A stretch of 64,000 nucleotides of DNA from Haliscomenobacter hydrossis DSM 1100. GTDB taxonomy: Bacteria; Bacteroidota; Bacteroidia; Chitinophagales; Saprospiraceae. Each line of letters begins with the position of its first letter. The stretch's first letter is position 1. Made by a program: the position numbers and the translations under genes. The DNA is taken from contig NC_015510.1 in assembly GCF_000212735.1 (NCBI RefSeq), forward strand, positions 8,123,001-8,187,000, given 5' to 3'. The notes under the pieces were generated by a model. It was not told the DNA's origin and ran no database searches. It saw only the letters and a list, made by a program, of their open reading frames with translations. Of this stretch, positions 52,061 through 61,186 are shown one piece after another.

Positions 52061-52576
52061 TTATTCAGGTTTGCCCAGGGTTTCCCGCAGGCGTTTTTTG
52101 GCGTAAAACAATTGAGACTTTGAGGTACCTACCGTAATGCCCAGCAGGTCTGCTACTTCCTGGTGGCTGTACCCTTCTACTTCAATGAGGATAAACACGG
52201 TGCGGTAACCGGTAGGGAGTCCCATAATGGCTTTTTCCAGGTACTCGGCGTCCAGACGGTGGCTCCAGTTGATGCTGGTAATGTCGGGTGGTACCTGGTC
52301 TAGTGAGGCTGTGTAGTGCTCTTTTTTGATTTTGCTCAGGGCAGTGCGCACCACGATGGTCTTGATCCATGCGCCGAGGGTCGACTCTTGGCGGAATCCG
52401 CTAAGGTGCCGAAAAACCTTAATAAAGGCGTCTTGAAGCACGTCTTCAGCGAGTTCAAAATCACCCGTTACGCGATAGGCCACCGTGTACATCGCGTTTT
52501 TGTAGCGTTCGTACAAGGTTTTCTGTGCCAGGCGATTTTGCTCCAAGCATCCTTGAATGAGGTCGGCTTCCGTCAT
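52061..52576 (-). CDS. ECF-family RNA polymerase sigma factor
   Basis: About 171 residues. Region 2 is KTLYERYKNAMYTVAYRVTG with DFELAEDVLQDAFIKVFRHL; region 4 is LPTGYRTVFILIEVEGYSHQ followed by EVADLLGITVGTSKSQLFYA, a standard helix-turn-helix. The start at 52576 (MTEADLIQGCLEQN) fits the family; 52594 is an alternative six codons longer. It forms a module with the anti-sigma-like gene and probably controls its own operon. Confidence 0.93.
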   Translation of the reverse strand: MTEADLIQGCLEQNRLAQKTLYERYKNAMYTVAYRVTGDFELAEDVLQDAFIKVFRHLSGFRQESTLGAWIKTIVVRTALSKIKKEHYTASLDQVPPDITSINWSHRLDAEYLEKAIMGLPTGYRTVFILIEVEGYSHQEVADLLGITVGTSKSQLFYAKKRLRETLGKPE

Positions 52577-52763
52577 ACTGATCGTATAGGGCATCGGCTC
52601 GGTTTCCGTTGTTAGATATGGTCAAAGAGTCGATGCTGGCAAAGTTGGTTGTATTTCGGGGAGAAGTTTGTGAAAAAAACAATAATCTATGGCTAAAGTA
52701 TAGAACTGATGACACTACAAGGGCAGTGCAATTTTCTTTTTCCCGGTATTTCGAAAAAAATCA

Positions 52764-54200
52764 TCATATGGGGTTTTTGGCCAGAATTTGTGGCTGCTTT
52801 TCGCGGGTCTGCATCACCAATTCTCCAAACAAGGTATTGGCCCAGGCAAACCATTTTCTGGTAAAATTGCTGGCATCGTCCTTATGGAATGCTTCGTGCA
52901 TAAAGCCCGTTCCTCCGTGTGTCGATTTTAAGCTATGTAAACATTGAGTGATTTCAGCCGCATTGGTAGAGGTGAGGCCGCGCATGGTCACACTCAAAGG
53001 CCAAATCATGTTCATGCCCGCGTGGGGACCACCAATGCCTTCAGCAGCTTTGCCTTTGAAAAAGAAAGGGTTATTGGTAGAAAGCAAATACTTCCGGGTA
53101 TTGAGATATATTGGGTCCGTATTTTTTACTGCTCCCAGATAGGGGAGGGAGAGCAAACTCGGCACATTGGCGTCGTCCATAAGGTTGAAACTGCCAAATC
53201 CGTTGACCTCGTAGGCAAATATCCTGCCGTAGGTCTGGTGGTTGATGATGGCGTGTTGGAGCAATGCTTTTTCAACTTCCAGCGCCAGCGTACTACACTC
53301 GAGCGCCAGTTTGGTGTTTTTTACCACTTTATTCAATAGCTCCGCGGCCTGTTTGAGCGCAACCACGGCAAAATAATTCGCCGGGATCAGAAAAGGATAA
53401 ATCGTGGCATCATCACTGGGCCGAAATACCGAACAGATCAAACCCACGGGTTTAACCGGATAACCGTAGCCCGATAAAGGCACCCCGTCGGTTGCCCAAT
53501 ACGTGGTGCGTTGGAAAGTATAAGGGCCATTGCCCTCTTTGCGCTGTTGCTCCTTAAAGGTTTGTAGGGTAAGTTCGATGCTGCGCACCCAATCCGTATC
53601 AAAAACGCTCGTATCTCCAGTGGTTTTGTGGTAATGGTAAGCCAAACGAATGGGATAACACAAGGAGTCAATTTCCCATTTGCGCTCGTGGATGCCGGGT
53701 TTCATCACGGTGAGGTCTTTTTTCCACTCACTTTCTTTGTTGACGTCTTTGTAAAAAGCATTGGCGTAAGGATCCAGGATGATGCACTTCTTTTGGCGGT
53801 TGATTACGCCAGCAATCAGTTCCTGAAGTTTTTTGTCGCCTTTGGTCAAGGGCAAATAAGGCCAAACCTGGGCCGTACTGTCGCGCAGCCACATGGCGTC
53901 AATATCACCCGTGATGACATAAGTATCGGGTTTGCCATCGATCATTTCAAACTCAACCGTAGTGTCGAGCGTATTGGGGAAACAATTTTCGAACAACCAG
54001 GCGAGTTCAGGATCGGCAATTTGTTTTTTGAGCTGAACGATGGTCGCTTCCACGGCATCACTGCTGAACTTGCGGTCGGCTAGCGCTGGACGTTTGCTTT
54101 CCAGGTTATTGCCGGCCCAAGCCAAAACGGGTGAGGTACTCAGCAGTAAACCACTGCTGAGTACCCCGGTTTGTTGTATAAATTTTCTTCTGGATTGCAT
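52764..54200 (-). CDS. GH125 exo-alpha-1,6-mannosidase
   Basis: 478 residues with a Tat-type signal (MQSRRKFIQQTGVLSSGLLL). Glycoside hydrolase family 125 (formerly DUF1237) is recognised by DAMWLRDSTAQVWPYLPL, KECIILDPYANAFY-like ILDPYANAFYKDVNKES, KWEIDSLCYPIRLAYHYHK, FRPSDDATIYPFLIPANYFA and GGPHAGMNMIWPLSVTMRGL. Family members remove terminal alpha-1,6-linked mannose, here presumably in the periplasm. It follows the SLC5 symporter with a 35-nt gap, which suggests coupled sugar release and uptake. Confidence 0.92.
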   Translation of the reverse strand: MQSRRKFIQQTGVLSSGLLLSTSPVLAWAGNNLESKRPALADRKFSSDAVEATIVQLKKQIADPELAWLFENCFPNTLDTTVEFEMIDGKPDTYVITGDIDAMWLRDSTAQVWPYLPLTKGDKKLQELIAGVINRQKKCIILDPYANAFYKDVNKESEWKKDLTVMKPGIHERKWEIDSLCYPIRLAYHYHKTTGDTSVFDTDWVRSIELTLQTFKEQQRKEGNGPYTFQRTTYWATDGVPLSGYGYPVKPVGLICSVFRPSDDATIYPFLIPANYFAVVALKQAAELLNKVVKNTKLALECSTLALEVEKALLQHAIINHQTYGRIFAYEVNGFGSFNLMDDANVPSLLSLPYLGAVKNTDPIYLNTRKYLLSTNNPFFFKGKAAEGIGGPHAGMNMIWPLSVTMRGLTSTNAAEITQCLHSLKSTHGGTGFMHEAFHKDDASNFTRKWFAWANTLFGELVMQTREKQPQILAKNPI

Positions 54201-54235
54201 GATCAGGTTTTTCGACCTTTGAACTGGTTTATTAT

Positions 54236-55876
54236 CTACCAAAACATTGAATACAAAACGGCTAAAATGATCACAATTACCACCATTCCAACCGTAAATG
54301 CGGGTGCCGTTTTGAAATCGGAAACTTCCACTTCGATGGATCGTACATTTTTGCGGCCCTTACTGTCCAACAAACTGATCAGGATCATCAAACCTACCAC
54401 GATCAGGAAGACCCAACCCATGCGGTGCATGAAGGGTAAGTTAGGTAGGAGATTTTCCAGGGCAATACCCGCAGGGATAGTGGCAATTGCCCCCGCCATT
54501 GCGGCACTGGCCGTGGTTTTTTTCCAGAAGAAGCCCAGCAAGAAGATGGCCGTAATCCCTGGAGAAATCAGACCCGTGAAGTTTTGGATGAACTGAAAAG
54601 CTTGTGCGAAATTGCGCAAAACCGGGGCAACAATTGCACCGATGATGAGGGCAATGACGATCACCACTCGGCCCACCATGACCTGATTGGCTTCACTCGC
54701 ATTACGGTTGAAGTACTTTTTGTACAAGTCGAGGGTAAAGATGGTAGAAATGCTATTCGCTTTACCTGCCAAAGAGGCCACGATCGCTGCGGTAAGCGCG
54801 GCAAAAGACAGACCTTTAAGTCCGGTAGGCAGCAAATTGATCAGTACAGGGTAGGCTTTGTCAGGTTTGACAAACCCACCTTCGGTAATTTGTTCTTGAA
54901 ATTCGCCTTGCTGAAACAATAAATAAGCGGCAATCCCTGGCAATACGACGATGATGGGCATCAATAATTTGAGGAAAGCAGCAAAAAGCAAACCAGCGCG
55001 GGCCGTATTCAGATCTGCACCCAAAGCGCGCTGGGTAATGTATTGATTCATGCCCCAATAACTCAGGTTTGCGATCCACATGGCTCCAACCAACACCGCA
55101 ATCCCTGGAAGATCCTGGAAAGCATCTTTTTCACCACCGGAACCATCGGGCATCATCATTTGTCCGGGTTGTAAAATCATGTGGAAATGGCTACTGGCGT
55201 GTTCCCGTAGCAGGCTTAATCCGTTCAATGCGCCGCTGCCGCCGTAGTGATGAGCAACCAAATCCAGGGCCAAATAGGTGGTAGCCAAACCACCCAAAAT
55301 GAGTACCAATACCTGGATCACGTCCGTGTAGCCAATTACTTTCATGCCCCCGAGGGTAATGAATACGGCAAAGAGGGTTAACCCGAAGATGCAGGCTTCA
55401 TAACTGATGCCCGAGATGGTACTCACGGCCAGGGCGCCGAGGTGCAAAATGGAGGTAAGGTTGACAAATACATACACCACCAGCCAGAATACGGCCAAGG
55501 TAGTAGCTACCAATGGACTGTAGCGCTGCGCCAAAAACTGCGGCATGGTGTAAATCTTGTTGCGCAAATAAATGGGCAAGAGAAATACGGCAACCACGAG
55601 CAAGGTAGCCGCAGCCATCCATTCGTAAGAAGCAATAGCCAAACCCATGGCAAAACCCGAACCTGACATGCCGATGAATTGCTCGGCAGAAATGTTGGAA
55701 GCGATGAGCGAAGCGCCAATAGCCCACCAGGTAAGGGTGCCTTCGGCTAGAAAAAAGTCTTTGGTATCGGCGGTAGCGCTTTTTTTGCGCTGGTAAATCC
55801 AGTAGCCGTAACCCGATACAACGATGAAATAAATGAGAAAGACAATGATGTCTCTGGTGTCTAATGTTCCGCTCAT
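54236..55876 (-). CDS. Sodium/solute symporter of the SLC5 (SGLT-like) family
   Basis: 546 residues, 13-14 membrane helices. Typical SGLT motifs: TKDFFLAEGTLTWWAIGASL followed by IASNISAEQFIGMSGSGFA, TMPQFLAQRYSP, GGMKVIGYTDVIQVLVLILG, NLSYWGMNQYITQRALGA, and SLAGKANSISTIFTLDLYKK. It should import a sugar with sodium across the inner membrane. Co-directional with the GH125 gene, so mannose or a manno-oligosaccharide is the best guess for substrate. Confidence 0.92.
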   Translation of the reverse strand: MSGTLDTRDIIVFLIYFIVVSGYGYWIYQRKKSATADTKDFFLAEGTLTWWAIGASLIASNISAEQFIGMSGSGFAMGLAIASYEWMAAATLLVVAVFLLPIYLRNKIYTMPQFLAQRYSPLVATTLAVFWLVVYVFVNLTSILHLGALAVSTISGISYEACIFGLTLFAVFITLGGMKVIGYTDVIQVLVLILGGLATTYLALDLVAHHYGGSGALNGLSLLREHASSHFHMILQPGQMMMPDGSGGEKDAFQDLPGIAVLVGAMWIANLSYWGMNQYITQRALGADLNTARAGLLFAAFLKLLMPIIVVLPGIAAYLLFQQGEFQEQITEGGFVKPDKAYPVLINLLPTGLKGLSFAALTAAIVASLAGKANSISTIFTLDLYKKYFNRNASEANQVMVGRVVIVIALIIGAIVAPVLRNFAQAFQFIQNFTGLISPGITAIFLLGFFWKKTTASAAMAGAIATIPAGIALENLLPNLPFMHRMGWVFLIVVGLMILISLLDSKGRKNVRSIEVEVSDFKTAPAFTVGMVVIVIILAVLYSMFW

Positions 55877-55993
55877 AAGCCAGCTTGAGTTGAGGAGTGT
55901 AAATTATTATTTGGTTTCTCAGGCTGAACTTAGCGAAAAATTGGACAGTAGCAAAGGATGTGAAAAAAAAAATGGTTTTTTGGCACACTGTAC

Positions 55994-56087
55994 GGGCACT
56001 CCTATGTGAGTGCCCATGTAAAAAGACACCCACGCAGGGGTAATGGACACCCACGCAGGGGTAATGGACACCCACGCAGGGGTGTCC
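55994..56087. repeat. Hairpin pair plus three tandem 21-bp units (GGACACCCACGCAGGGGTAAT)-like
   Basis: Units of GACACCCACGCAGGGGTAAT begin at 56025, 56045 and 56066. The third ends GGGGTGTCC and so forms an 8-6-8 hairpin, GGACACCC/GGGTGTCC (56066-56087), right at the stop of the OmpA-type gene. A second 8-6-8 hairpin, GGGCACTC/GAGTGCCC, is at 55994-56015. Confidence 0.9.
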
Positions 56088-59000
56088 CTACTGGTTCATC
56101 CGCACGATTTTTATTTCTACCCGTTGGTTCTTTTGCCTTCCTTCGGGCGTAGAGTTGGTGGCAATGGGTACACTTCGGCCATACCCTTTGAACTGGACCC
56201 GTTTGGCATCAATTCCTTTTTTGATCAAGTATTCGGCTACTGACTTGGCACGAGCAGTAGAGAGTCGGATACAAAATTCATCCTGGCACAAACCGTTGGT
56301 ATGGCCACCTACTTCTACAATAATTCCGGGGTTATCGGTCAAAAACTCAAAAACTTCGTCCAGAATTGGGATGAAAGAAGATTTGATGTTGATGCTATCG
56401 ACGTCGAATTGTAATTGCTCGATTCGAATGGCCTGGCCATTGCGAATGCGACCTGCGGTGAGTTCGGGGATGTTCTTCTTGGTAATTTCAACACCGATGG
56501 TTGCAGTACAGCCTTTCGCATCCGTCACGACCAGGGTATTTCTCCCCAGACCCAGTTTTTGAGCAGTAGGCAGGGTCTCTCCATTGCTCCAGGCATAGGT
56601 TAAAGTTCCGGACCCTCCTTTTACTTGTACAGCAGCCAAGCCATCTTTTACCTCATCCTCACTCACGCCGTATTTTTTGGTTAAAGCAATGCTCATCGCC
56701 TCTGGCTGAGTCAGGGTAATTTGGGCGGTTTTTTGTGCACCTACTGCATCGGTTACGGTCAGGCTATAGGTGCCTGCGCCGATCGCAGTAGCTTCCGGGC
56801 CAATCCCTGCCGGATCACTCCACTGGTAGCGGAATGGACCTTTTCCTCCACTAACTACTGCTTGTAGTGCACCACTACGGGCACCATTGCACTGAATGGT
56901 TGCTTTTTCTTCCAAATTCAAGGCGAGTGGAAGGATGTTTTCAGTAATCTCAACACTAGCCTTGGCCGTACAACCTTTGCTATCGGTAACGGTGACGAAA
57001 TGTTGACCCGGAGCAAGTTTTGCAGCAGTAGGCAGCGTTTCGTCGTTGTCCCATTTGTAGGTTAAGGTACCGCTGCCACCGCGGGCACTGGCGCTTGCCT
57101 TACCATCGGCATTGCCAGTGCTGGCAGATGCTATCACATTGGTTGTGAGTTGAATTGGACTAGGTTCTTCCATTTTAAAACTTGCCGAAGCAGTTTTTCC
57201 GCTGGCATCACTCACATTTACGGTATACTCACCAGCGGCTAGTCCAGAGACCTGGTCACCGCTGAGCCCATTGGCATTCCATTTGAAATTGTAGGGTGCT
57301 TTCCCTCCTTTAACCGTAGCCAGTAAAGCACCTCCTTTGGCTCCACTGCACAAAATAGGAGATTTGGCGCTGAGGGCTACCTCCAGCGCCAGGATGTTCT
57401 CGCTGATGGATGCTCCTGCTTCGGCACGACAACCCTTGGCGTCGGTTACCGTCACGATATGACTACCCGGTGCCAGTTTGGTGGCGGTGGCCAGGGTTTC
57501 CCCATTGTCCCAACGATAAGTATAGATGCCGGAGCCTCCAGTTACTTGAGCCGTAGCTTTACCATCGGCATTACCGGTGCTGGCAGGTGTGTTTACGTTG
57601 ATTTGTACTTGTAATGGTGCAGGTTGTTCAATTTTTAGATTGGCACTCACACTTTTTCCGCTGGCGTCGCTGACGGTTACTGTGTAGTCACCAGCTCCAA
57701 GTCCGCCCGCTTGGGTACCACTTAGCTCGGCTGGACTCCATTTGTAGGTGAAGGGGGCCTTACCTCCGTTGATTTCTACTTGTAAGGCTGCATCTTTGTT
57801 GCCGGCGCAATCCAGTTTTTTGGTTTGGATCAAGGTAGCATTTAACGCCAGTACATTTTCAGCGAGTTCAACATTGGCCTGGGTACGGCAACCTTTGCTA
57901 TCGGTGACGGTGACGCTGCGTTTGCCGGGCGCCAATTTGGTGGCCATTGCGGTCGTTTCCCCATTGTCCCAAACGTAAGTGTAAGGACCTGTTCCGCCAC
58001 TCAATTGTGCCAGGGCTTTGCCATCGGCATTATTGGTGCTGGCGGGGCTTTGTACACGCAGGGCCAGGTTCAGCGCTGCGGGTTGTTCAATTTTAAAGTT
58101 GATGCTTGCTTTTTGACCAATCGCATCCGTGACGTTTACCTGATAATCTCCTGCTCCTAACCCGCTCAAGGTGTCTCCGCTTAACCCCGCTTGGTTCCAT
58201 TGGTATTGATAGGGGCTTTTTCCACCGGAAACACGAATTCCTAAAGCAGCATTTTTGTCTCCGTTGCAATTTAGTTTTGGTTGTGCGGAGATGGCAACCC
58301 TTAGCACTCCTGCTTTTTGGGTAATGTTTACACTGCCTTCAGTGGAGCAGCCCATTTTATCTTTCACTGTAACCGTATGTACGCCTTCGCCCAACTTGCG
58401 GGCAATGTTGCTGGTTTCCCCATTGTCCCACTGATAAGTATAGGAAGGACTGCCACCCGTTGCGATGGCGGCGGCAACGCCATCTTTGGCATTTGCGCCA
58501 CTTTCTTCACTTTGTTGACTGACTTTTAAAGTAATGCGGGGATCAGGTAGTACTGTTTTACTGGTTTTTTTCAGACCAGCTGCATCGGTTACCGTCACAC
58601 TGTACTCGCCAGGACCCAGGTCTTTTGCGGTTTCTGTATTTTGACCATTGCTCCATTGGTACGTAAATGGTGTCTTTCCTCCGGTGAGTTTGGCTCGGAT
58701 GGTCATCCCAGTTGGATCACAACCTTGTAAAACTCCCGTAATGAGGTTCAGGGTTAAGGCGCTGGCTTTTTCAACGAGGTACACGCCTTTGTCTTCCGTA
58801 CCTACCCAAAGTGCACCTTCCTTGTCGAGGCTTAGGCAAGTGGGAAACTGGCTGGTATAATAATCAGCCGGGCCAAAGGTTTGGAACTTGTCAATTTCAG
58901 GATCATAACGCGCCAACATTTCAGAAGCGATCCAAAAACGGCCCTGGATATCGAGGGTGAACGCGGAAATATTGCCTTCAACCATCCGCTCATCAAAGCC

Positions 59001-59672
59001 GTAGTCCTCCCATTCTCCCTTGCCATCCCAACGCCAGAGTTGTCCATCGGAGAGCACATAAGTAAAGGGCAAATAAGTTTGAATACCAGTTACATTGAAG
59101 TATTTGTTCACCAATTCCCATTTACCAGCGCTCCCCTGGAGCAGTCCTTGATCGGTGCCAATCCAGATTTTGCCATAACTATCGGCATAGATGATGTTAA
59201 CAATATTGGAGCGCAATTTGGAATTTGCCGTGGTATAGGCATTTAGCAGTTGGAGGCTTGGTTTGGTTTTGAGTTCAAAAAAACCACTCCCGCTGGTGCC
59301 TAGCAACAACAAGTCTTTTTGAGCATCGTAGTATCCAGTGCTGAGGCGATTATCGGCACTGAGTTTAATTTTAAGGAGACTTTGTAAAGACGCGACGCTC
59401 CAGCGAATATCTGCATTTCCACCCGACAAAGCCAGGAGGGATTGTTCGCCCTCTTTTAATGGAAGTGGAGTGGCTAAATCCAAGGCTTTGACCTGGTACA
59501 CGATGCTGCCATTTCCAACCCATTTTTGATTGGTTTCATCTACAAATATATTGCGAATGGCCTGATCCGGTTCGATGGCCAAACAGCGTACGACCTGCAT
59601 GGGGTCGTTTTGGGCAAAAAGGCCGGAGCAACAAAACAACAGAAAAGAAAAACGGACTAGAGTGTATCTCAT
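56088..59672 (-). CDS. Surface protein: N-terminal propeller, SprB-type repeats, C-terminal OmpA domain
   Basis: About 1194 residues with a signal peptide (YTLVRFSFLLFCCSGLFAQ). Residues about 25-300 are a regulator-type propeller (YGKIWIGTDQGLLQGSAGKW, EGALWVGTEDKGVYLVEK). Residues about 310-1050 hold five tandem double units of SprB-like repeats. Each has a Cys-containing half (NGGKAPFTYKWSPAELSG, GLGAGDYTVTVSDASG) and a half with ASTGNADGKA, YTYRWDNGETLATATKLAPG and VTVTDAKGCRA. The end is an OmpA domain (LQFDVDSINIKSSFIPILDE, VEVGGHTNGLCQDEFCIRLS, RVQFKGYGRSVPIATNSTPE) that binds peptidoglycan. SprB repeats belong to gliding adhesins, so a surface or adhesion role is likely. The start may be 59678. 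Confidence 0.88.
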   Translation of the reverse strand: MRYTLVRFSFLLFCCSGLFAQNDPMQVVRCLAIEPDQAIRNIFVDETNQKWVGNGSIVYQVKALDLATPLPLKEGEQSLLALSGGNADIRWSVASLQSLLKIKLSADNRLSTGYYDAQKDLLLLGTSGSGFFELKTKPSLQLLNAYTTANSKLRSNIVNIIYADSYGKIWIGTDQGLLQGSAGKWELVNKYFNVTGIQTYLPFTYVLSDGQLWRWDGKGEWEDYGFDERMVEGNISAFTLDIQGRFWIASEMLARYDPEIDKFQTFGPADYYTSQFPTCLSLDKEGALWVGTEDKGVYLVEKASALTLNLITGVLQGCDPTGMTIRAKLTGGKTPFTYQWSNGQNTETAKDLGPGEYSVTVTDAAGLKKTSKTVLPDPRITLKVSQQSEESGANAKDGVAAAIATGGSPSYTYQWDNGETSNIARKLGEGVHTVTVKDKMGCSTEGSVNITQKAGVLRVAISAQPKLNCNGDKNAALGIRVSGGKSPYQYQWNQAGLSGDTLSGLGAGDYQVNVTDAIGQKASINFKIEQPAALNLALRVQSPASTNNADGKALAQLSGGTGPYTYVWDNGETTAMATKLAPGKRSVTVTDSKGCRTQANVELAENVLALNATLIQTKKLDCAGNKDAALQVEINGGKAPFTYKWSPAELSGTQAGGLGAGDYTVTVSDASGKSVSANLKIEQPAPLQVQINVNTPASTGNADGKATAQVTGGSGIYTYRWDNGETLATATKLAPGSHIVTVTDAKGCRAEAGASISENILALEVALSAKSPILCSGAKGGALLATVKGGKAPYNFKWNANGLSGDQVSGLAAGEYTVNVSDASGKTASASFKMEEPSPIQLTTNVIASASTGNADGKASASARGGSGTLTYKWDNDETLPTAAKLAPGQHFVTVTDSKGCTAKASVEITENILPLALNLEEKATIQCNGARSGALQAVVSGGKGPFRYQWSDPAGIGPEATAIGAGTYSLTVTDAVGAQKTAQITLTQPEAMSIALTKKYGVSEDEVKDGLAAVQVKGGSGTLTYAWSNGETLPTAQKLGLGRNTLVVTDAKGCTATIGVEITKKNIPELTAGRIRNGQAIRIEQLQFDVDSINIKSSFIPILDEVFEFLTDNPGIIVEVGGHTNGLCQDEFCIRLSTARAKSVAEYLIKKGIDAKRVQFKGYGRSVPIATNSTPEGRQKNQRVEIKIVRMNQ

Positions 59673-59764
59673 TAGCATGCTTCGTGGAACTAGTTGAACT
59701 AAAAATTTGCGCCAATAACGCAAAAATTGGCCAGTAAAGTGTTTAACAGCAGCGGAACTAAAGC

Positions 59765-60637
59765 TCAATGTGCAGGAAAAACCTCTTGTGCCTTAGCCAG
59801 AGCCCGCAATAAAATTTCCAGATTGATCCCCGTTTGTTCGCCAGCTTCGTGAAAATAGGCAATCATGTTTTCAGTGGGCATGTTTCCGGTAAGATCATCC
59901 TTTGCCATCGGACAGCCCCCATATCCTTTGATGGCACCATCAAAACGGCGACACCCACTTTGGTATGCTGCCTCAATTTTTTCTTGCCAAAGCGCCGGAA
60001 CAGTATGAAAATGTGCACCAATTTCCAATCCGGGGTAAGCGGTGATCAATTCCGAAAAAATATAACGAATGCTTTGGGGGGTAGCGACCCCGATGGTATC
60101 CGAAAGTTGAAAAATGTTGATGCTCATGGCCTGCAATTGGTCTACCCAGGTTTTTACAATCTCGGCATTCCAGGGATCGCCATAGGGATTGCCAAATCCC
60201 ATAGAAATGTACAACACCAGTTGTTTGTTCTTTTGCAGGCAAATGTCCTGAATCTGTTTTACCCTTTCCAAAGATTCATGGATGGTGGCGTTGGTATTGC
60301 GCAATTGAAAGGTTTCGGAGATGGAAAAAGGGTAGCCCAGGTAATCGATTTCTGAAAAAGCTGCGGCGTCCTCGGCACCTCGACTATTGGCTACGATGGC
60401 CAACAGCTTGGTCGGGTTGTTGGCCAAGTCAAGCCGACTCAGTACTTCGGCAGTATCCCTCATTTGGGGAATGGCTTTGGGCGATACAAAACTGCCAAAA
60501 TCAAGGGTATCAAAACCAGCTTTAAGCAATAAATTGATGTAGTTGGCCTTGACTTCGGTAGGGATAAAATCTTTCAAGCCCTGCATGGCATCACGTGGGC
60601 ACTCTATGATTTTTAATGGTTTGGTAGATGGGCTCAT
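59765..60637 (-). CDS. Hydroxymethylglutaryl-CoA lyase-like protein (MvaB family)
   Basis: 290 residues of the HMGL-like TIM barrel. IIECPRDAMQGLKDFIPTEV replaces the usual DGLQ start, FDTLDFGSFVSPKAIPQM matches the SFVSPK motif, ISMGFGNPYGDPWNAE and LSDTIGVATPQSIRYIFSEL are standard, GAHFHTVP carries the metal histidines, and FDGAIKGYGGCPMAKDDLTG has the catalytic Cys loop. HMG-CoA lyase acts in leucine breakdown, splitting HMG-CoA to acetoacetate and acetyl-CoA; related citramalate enzymes cannot be fully excluded. Lies 92 bp upstream of the propeller/OmpA gene. Confidence 0.85.
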   Translation of the reverse strand: MSPSTKPLKIIECPRDAMQGLKDFIPTEVKANYINLLLKAGFDTLDFGSFVSPKAIPQMRDTAEVLSRLDLANNPTKLLAIVANSRGAEDAAAFSEIDYLGYPFSISETFQLRNTNATIHESLERVKQIQDICLQKNKQLVLYISMGFGNPYGDPWNAEIVKTWVDQLQAMSINIFQLSDTIGVATPQSIRYIFSELITAYPGLEIGAHFHTVPALWQEKIEAAYQSGCRRFDGAIKGYGGCPMAKDDLTGNMPTENMIAYFHEAGEQTGINLEILLRALAKAQEVFPAH

Positions 60638-60805
60638 GGGCCAGCGTTGTCAATTTTTGTGCGGACTGAAGCATCAATCCAATCCTAAAAGTAGTGTTTT
60701 CTTTGAAAACTGCTAAAACTGAGCGAACGCGGATTAATTTTGTGCGATTTTCAACCACTCCTAATGCAAATTGTTAGGATGGCAATAACGGAAAACACAA
60801 CGACT

Positions 60806-61021
60806 ATGAAAAAGAACGCTGAATGGCTAAGCTTGGTTGGCTTTGTATTGGTCACTTTAGGAATTTCTGCCCTGGCCCTAAGTTTTGTAGGACTGCGGTT
60901 CAGCTTTTTAATTTGGCTGGATGCGCCTGGCCGTTTCTTTGGATTTGCTGTCCGGGTGTTGATGGTGGTATTTGGCTTTTTGTTGGTTTACATTGCCAAG
61001 AGTGATTTCAAAGGGGAGTAA
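60806..61021 (+). CDS. Small membrane protein, two helices
   Basis: About 71 residues (MKKNAEWLSLVGFVLVTLGI start). Two hydrophobic helices are visible (LSLVGFVLVTLGISALALSF and FFGFAVRVLMVVFGFLLVYI), with a short charged end KSDFKGE. Not recognised as a named family. A TAATTTTG box at 60735-60742 could serve as its -7 element, but no TTG sits at the right distance. Upstream ATGs at 60740, 60764 and 60779 are possible but less natural. Confidence 0.6.
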   Translation: MKKNAEWLSLVGFVLVTLGISALALSFVGLRFSFLIWLDAPGRFFGFAVRVLMVVFGFLLVYIAKSDFKGE

Positions 61022-61029
61022 AAAAATAA

Positions 61030-61067
61030 TCGTCGACAGATTACAATGAATCTAAATCTGTCGACGA
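61030..61067. repeat. Perfect 13-bp inverted repeat with GTCGAC core
   Basis: TCGTCGACAGATT (61030-61042) and AATCTGTCGACGA (61055-61067) with a 12-nt loop, 9 bp after the stop of the small membrane gene. No T-tract follows, so it may be an attenuated terminator or a binding site. Confidence 0.75.
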
Positions 61068-61121
61068 CATCCAAAATGAAAAAACTGTGTTCTATTGTTT
61101 GAAATAGGGATTATATGCTAG

Positions 61122-61186
61122 TAAAAAATAAAAACCCCTCCCTCAATACTAAAAAGCGTGCAAAAAGATGAGGGAGGAGGAGTTTT
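61122..61186 (-). terminator. Minus-strand intrinsic terminator-like hairpin
   Basis: AAAACCCCTCCCTCA (61131-61145) pairs with TGAGGGAGGAGGAGTTTT (61169-61186). On the minus strand the stem is followed by GGGGTTTTTATTTTTTAC, a good T-tract; on the plus strand the tail is poly-A. No minus-strand gene is apparent to its right, where the plus-strand transposase-like gene begins. The rest of 61187-61387 shows no gene. Confidence 0.6.

Noticed and set aside
55398-56075. 225-codon minus-strand frame starting in the 21-bp tandem repeats
   Set aside because: The start is translated repeat (GVHYPCVGVHYPCVG) and the rest is an out-of-frame reading of the SLC5 symporter gene.
56025-56087. Possible CRISPR-like array
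   Set aside because: Units are contiguous 21-bp tandem copies with no unique spacers and no cas genes are nearby.
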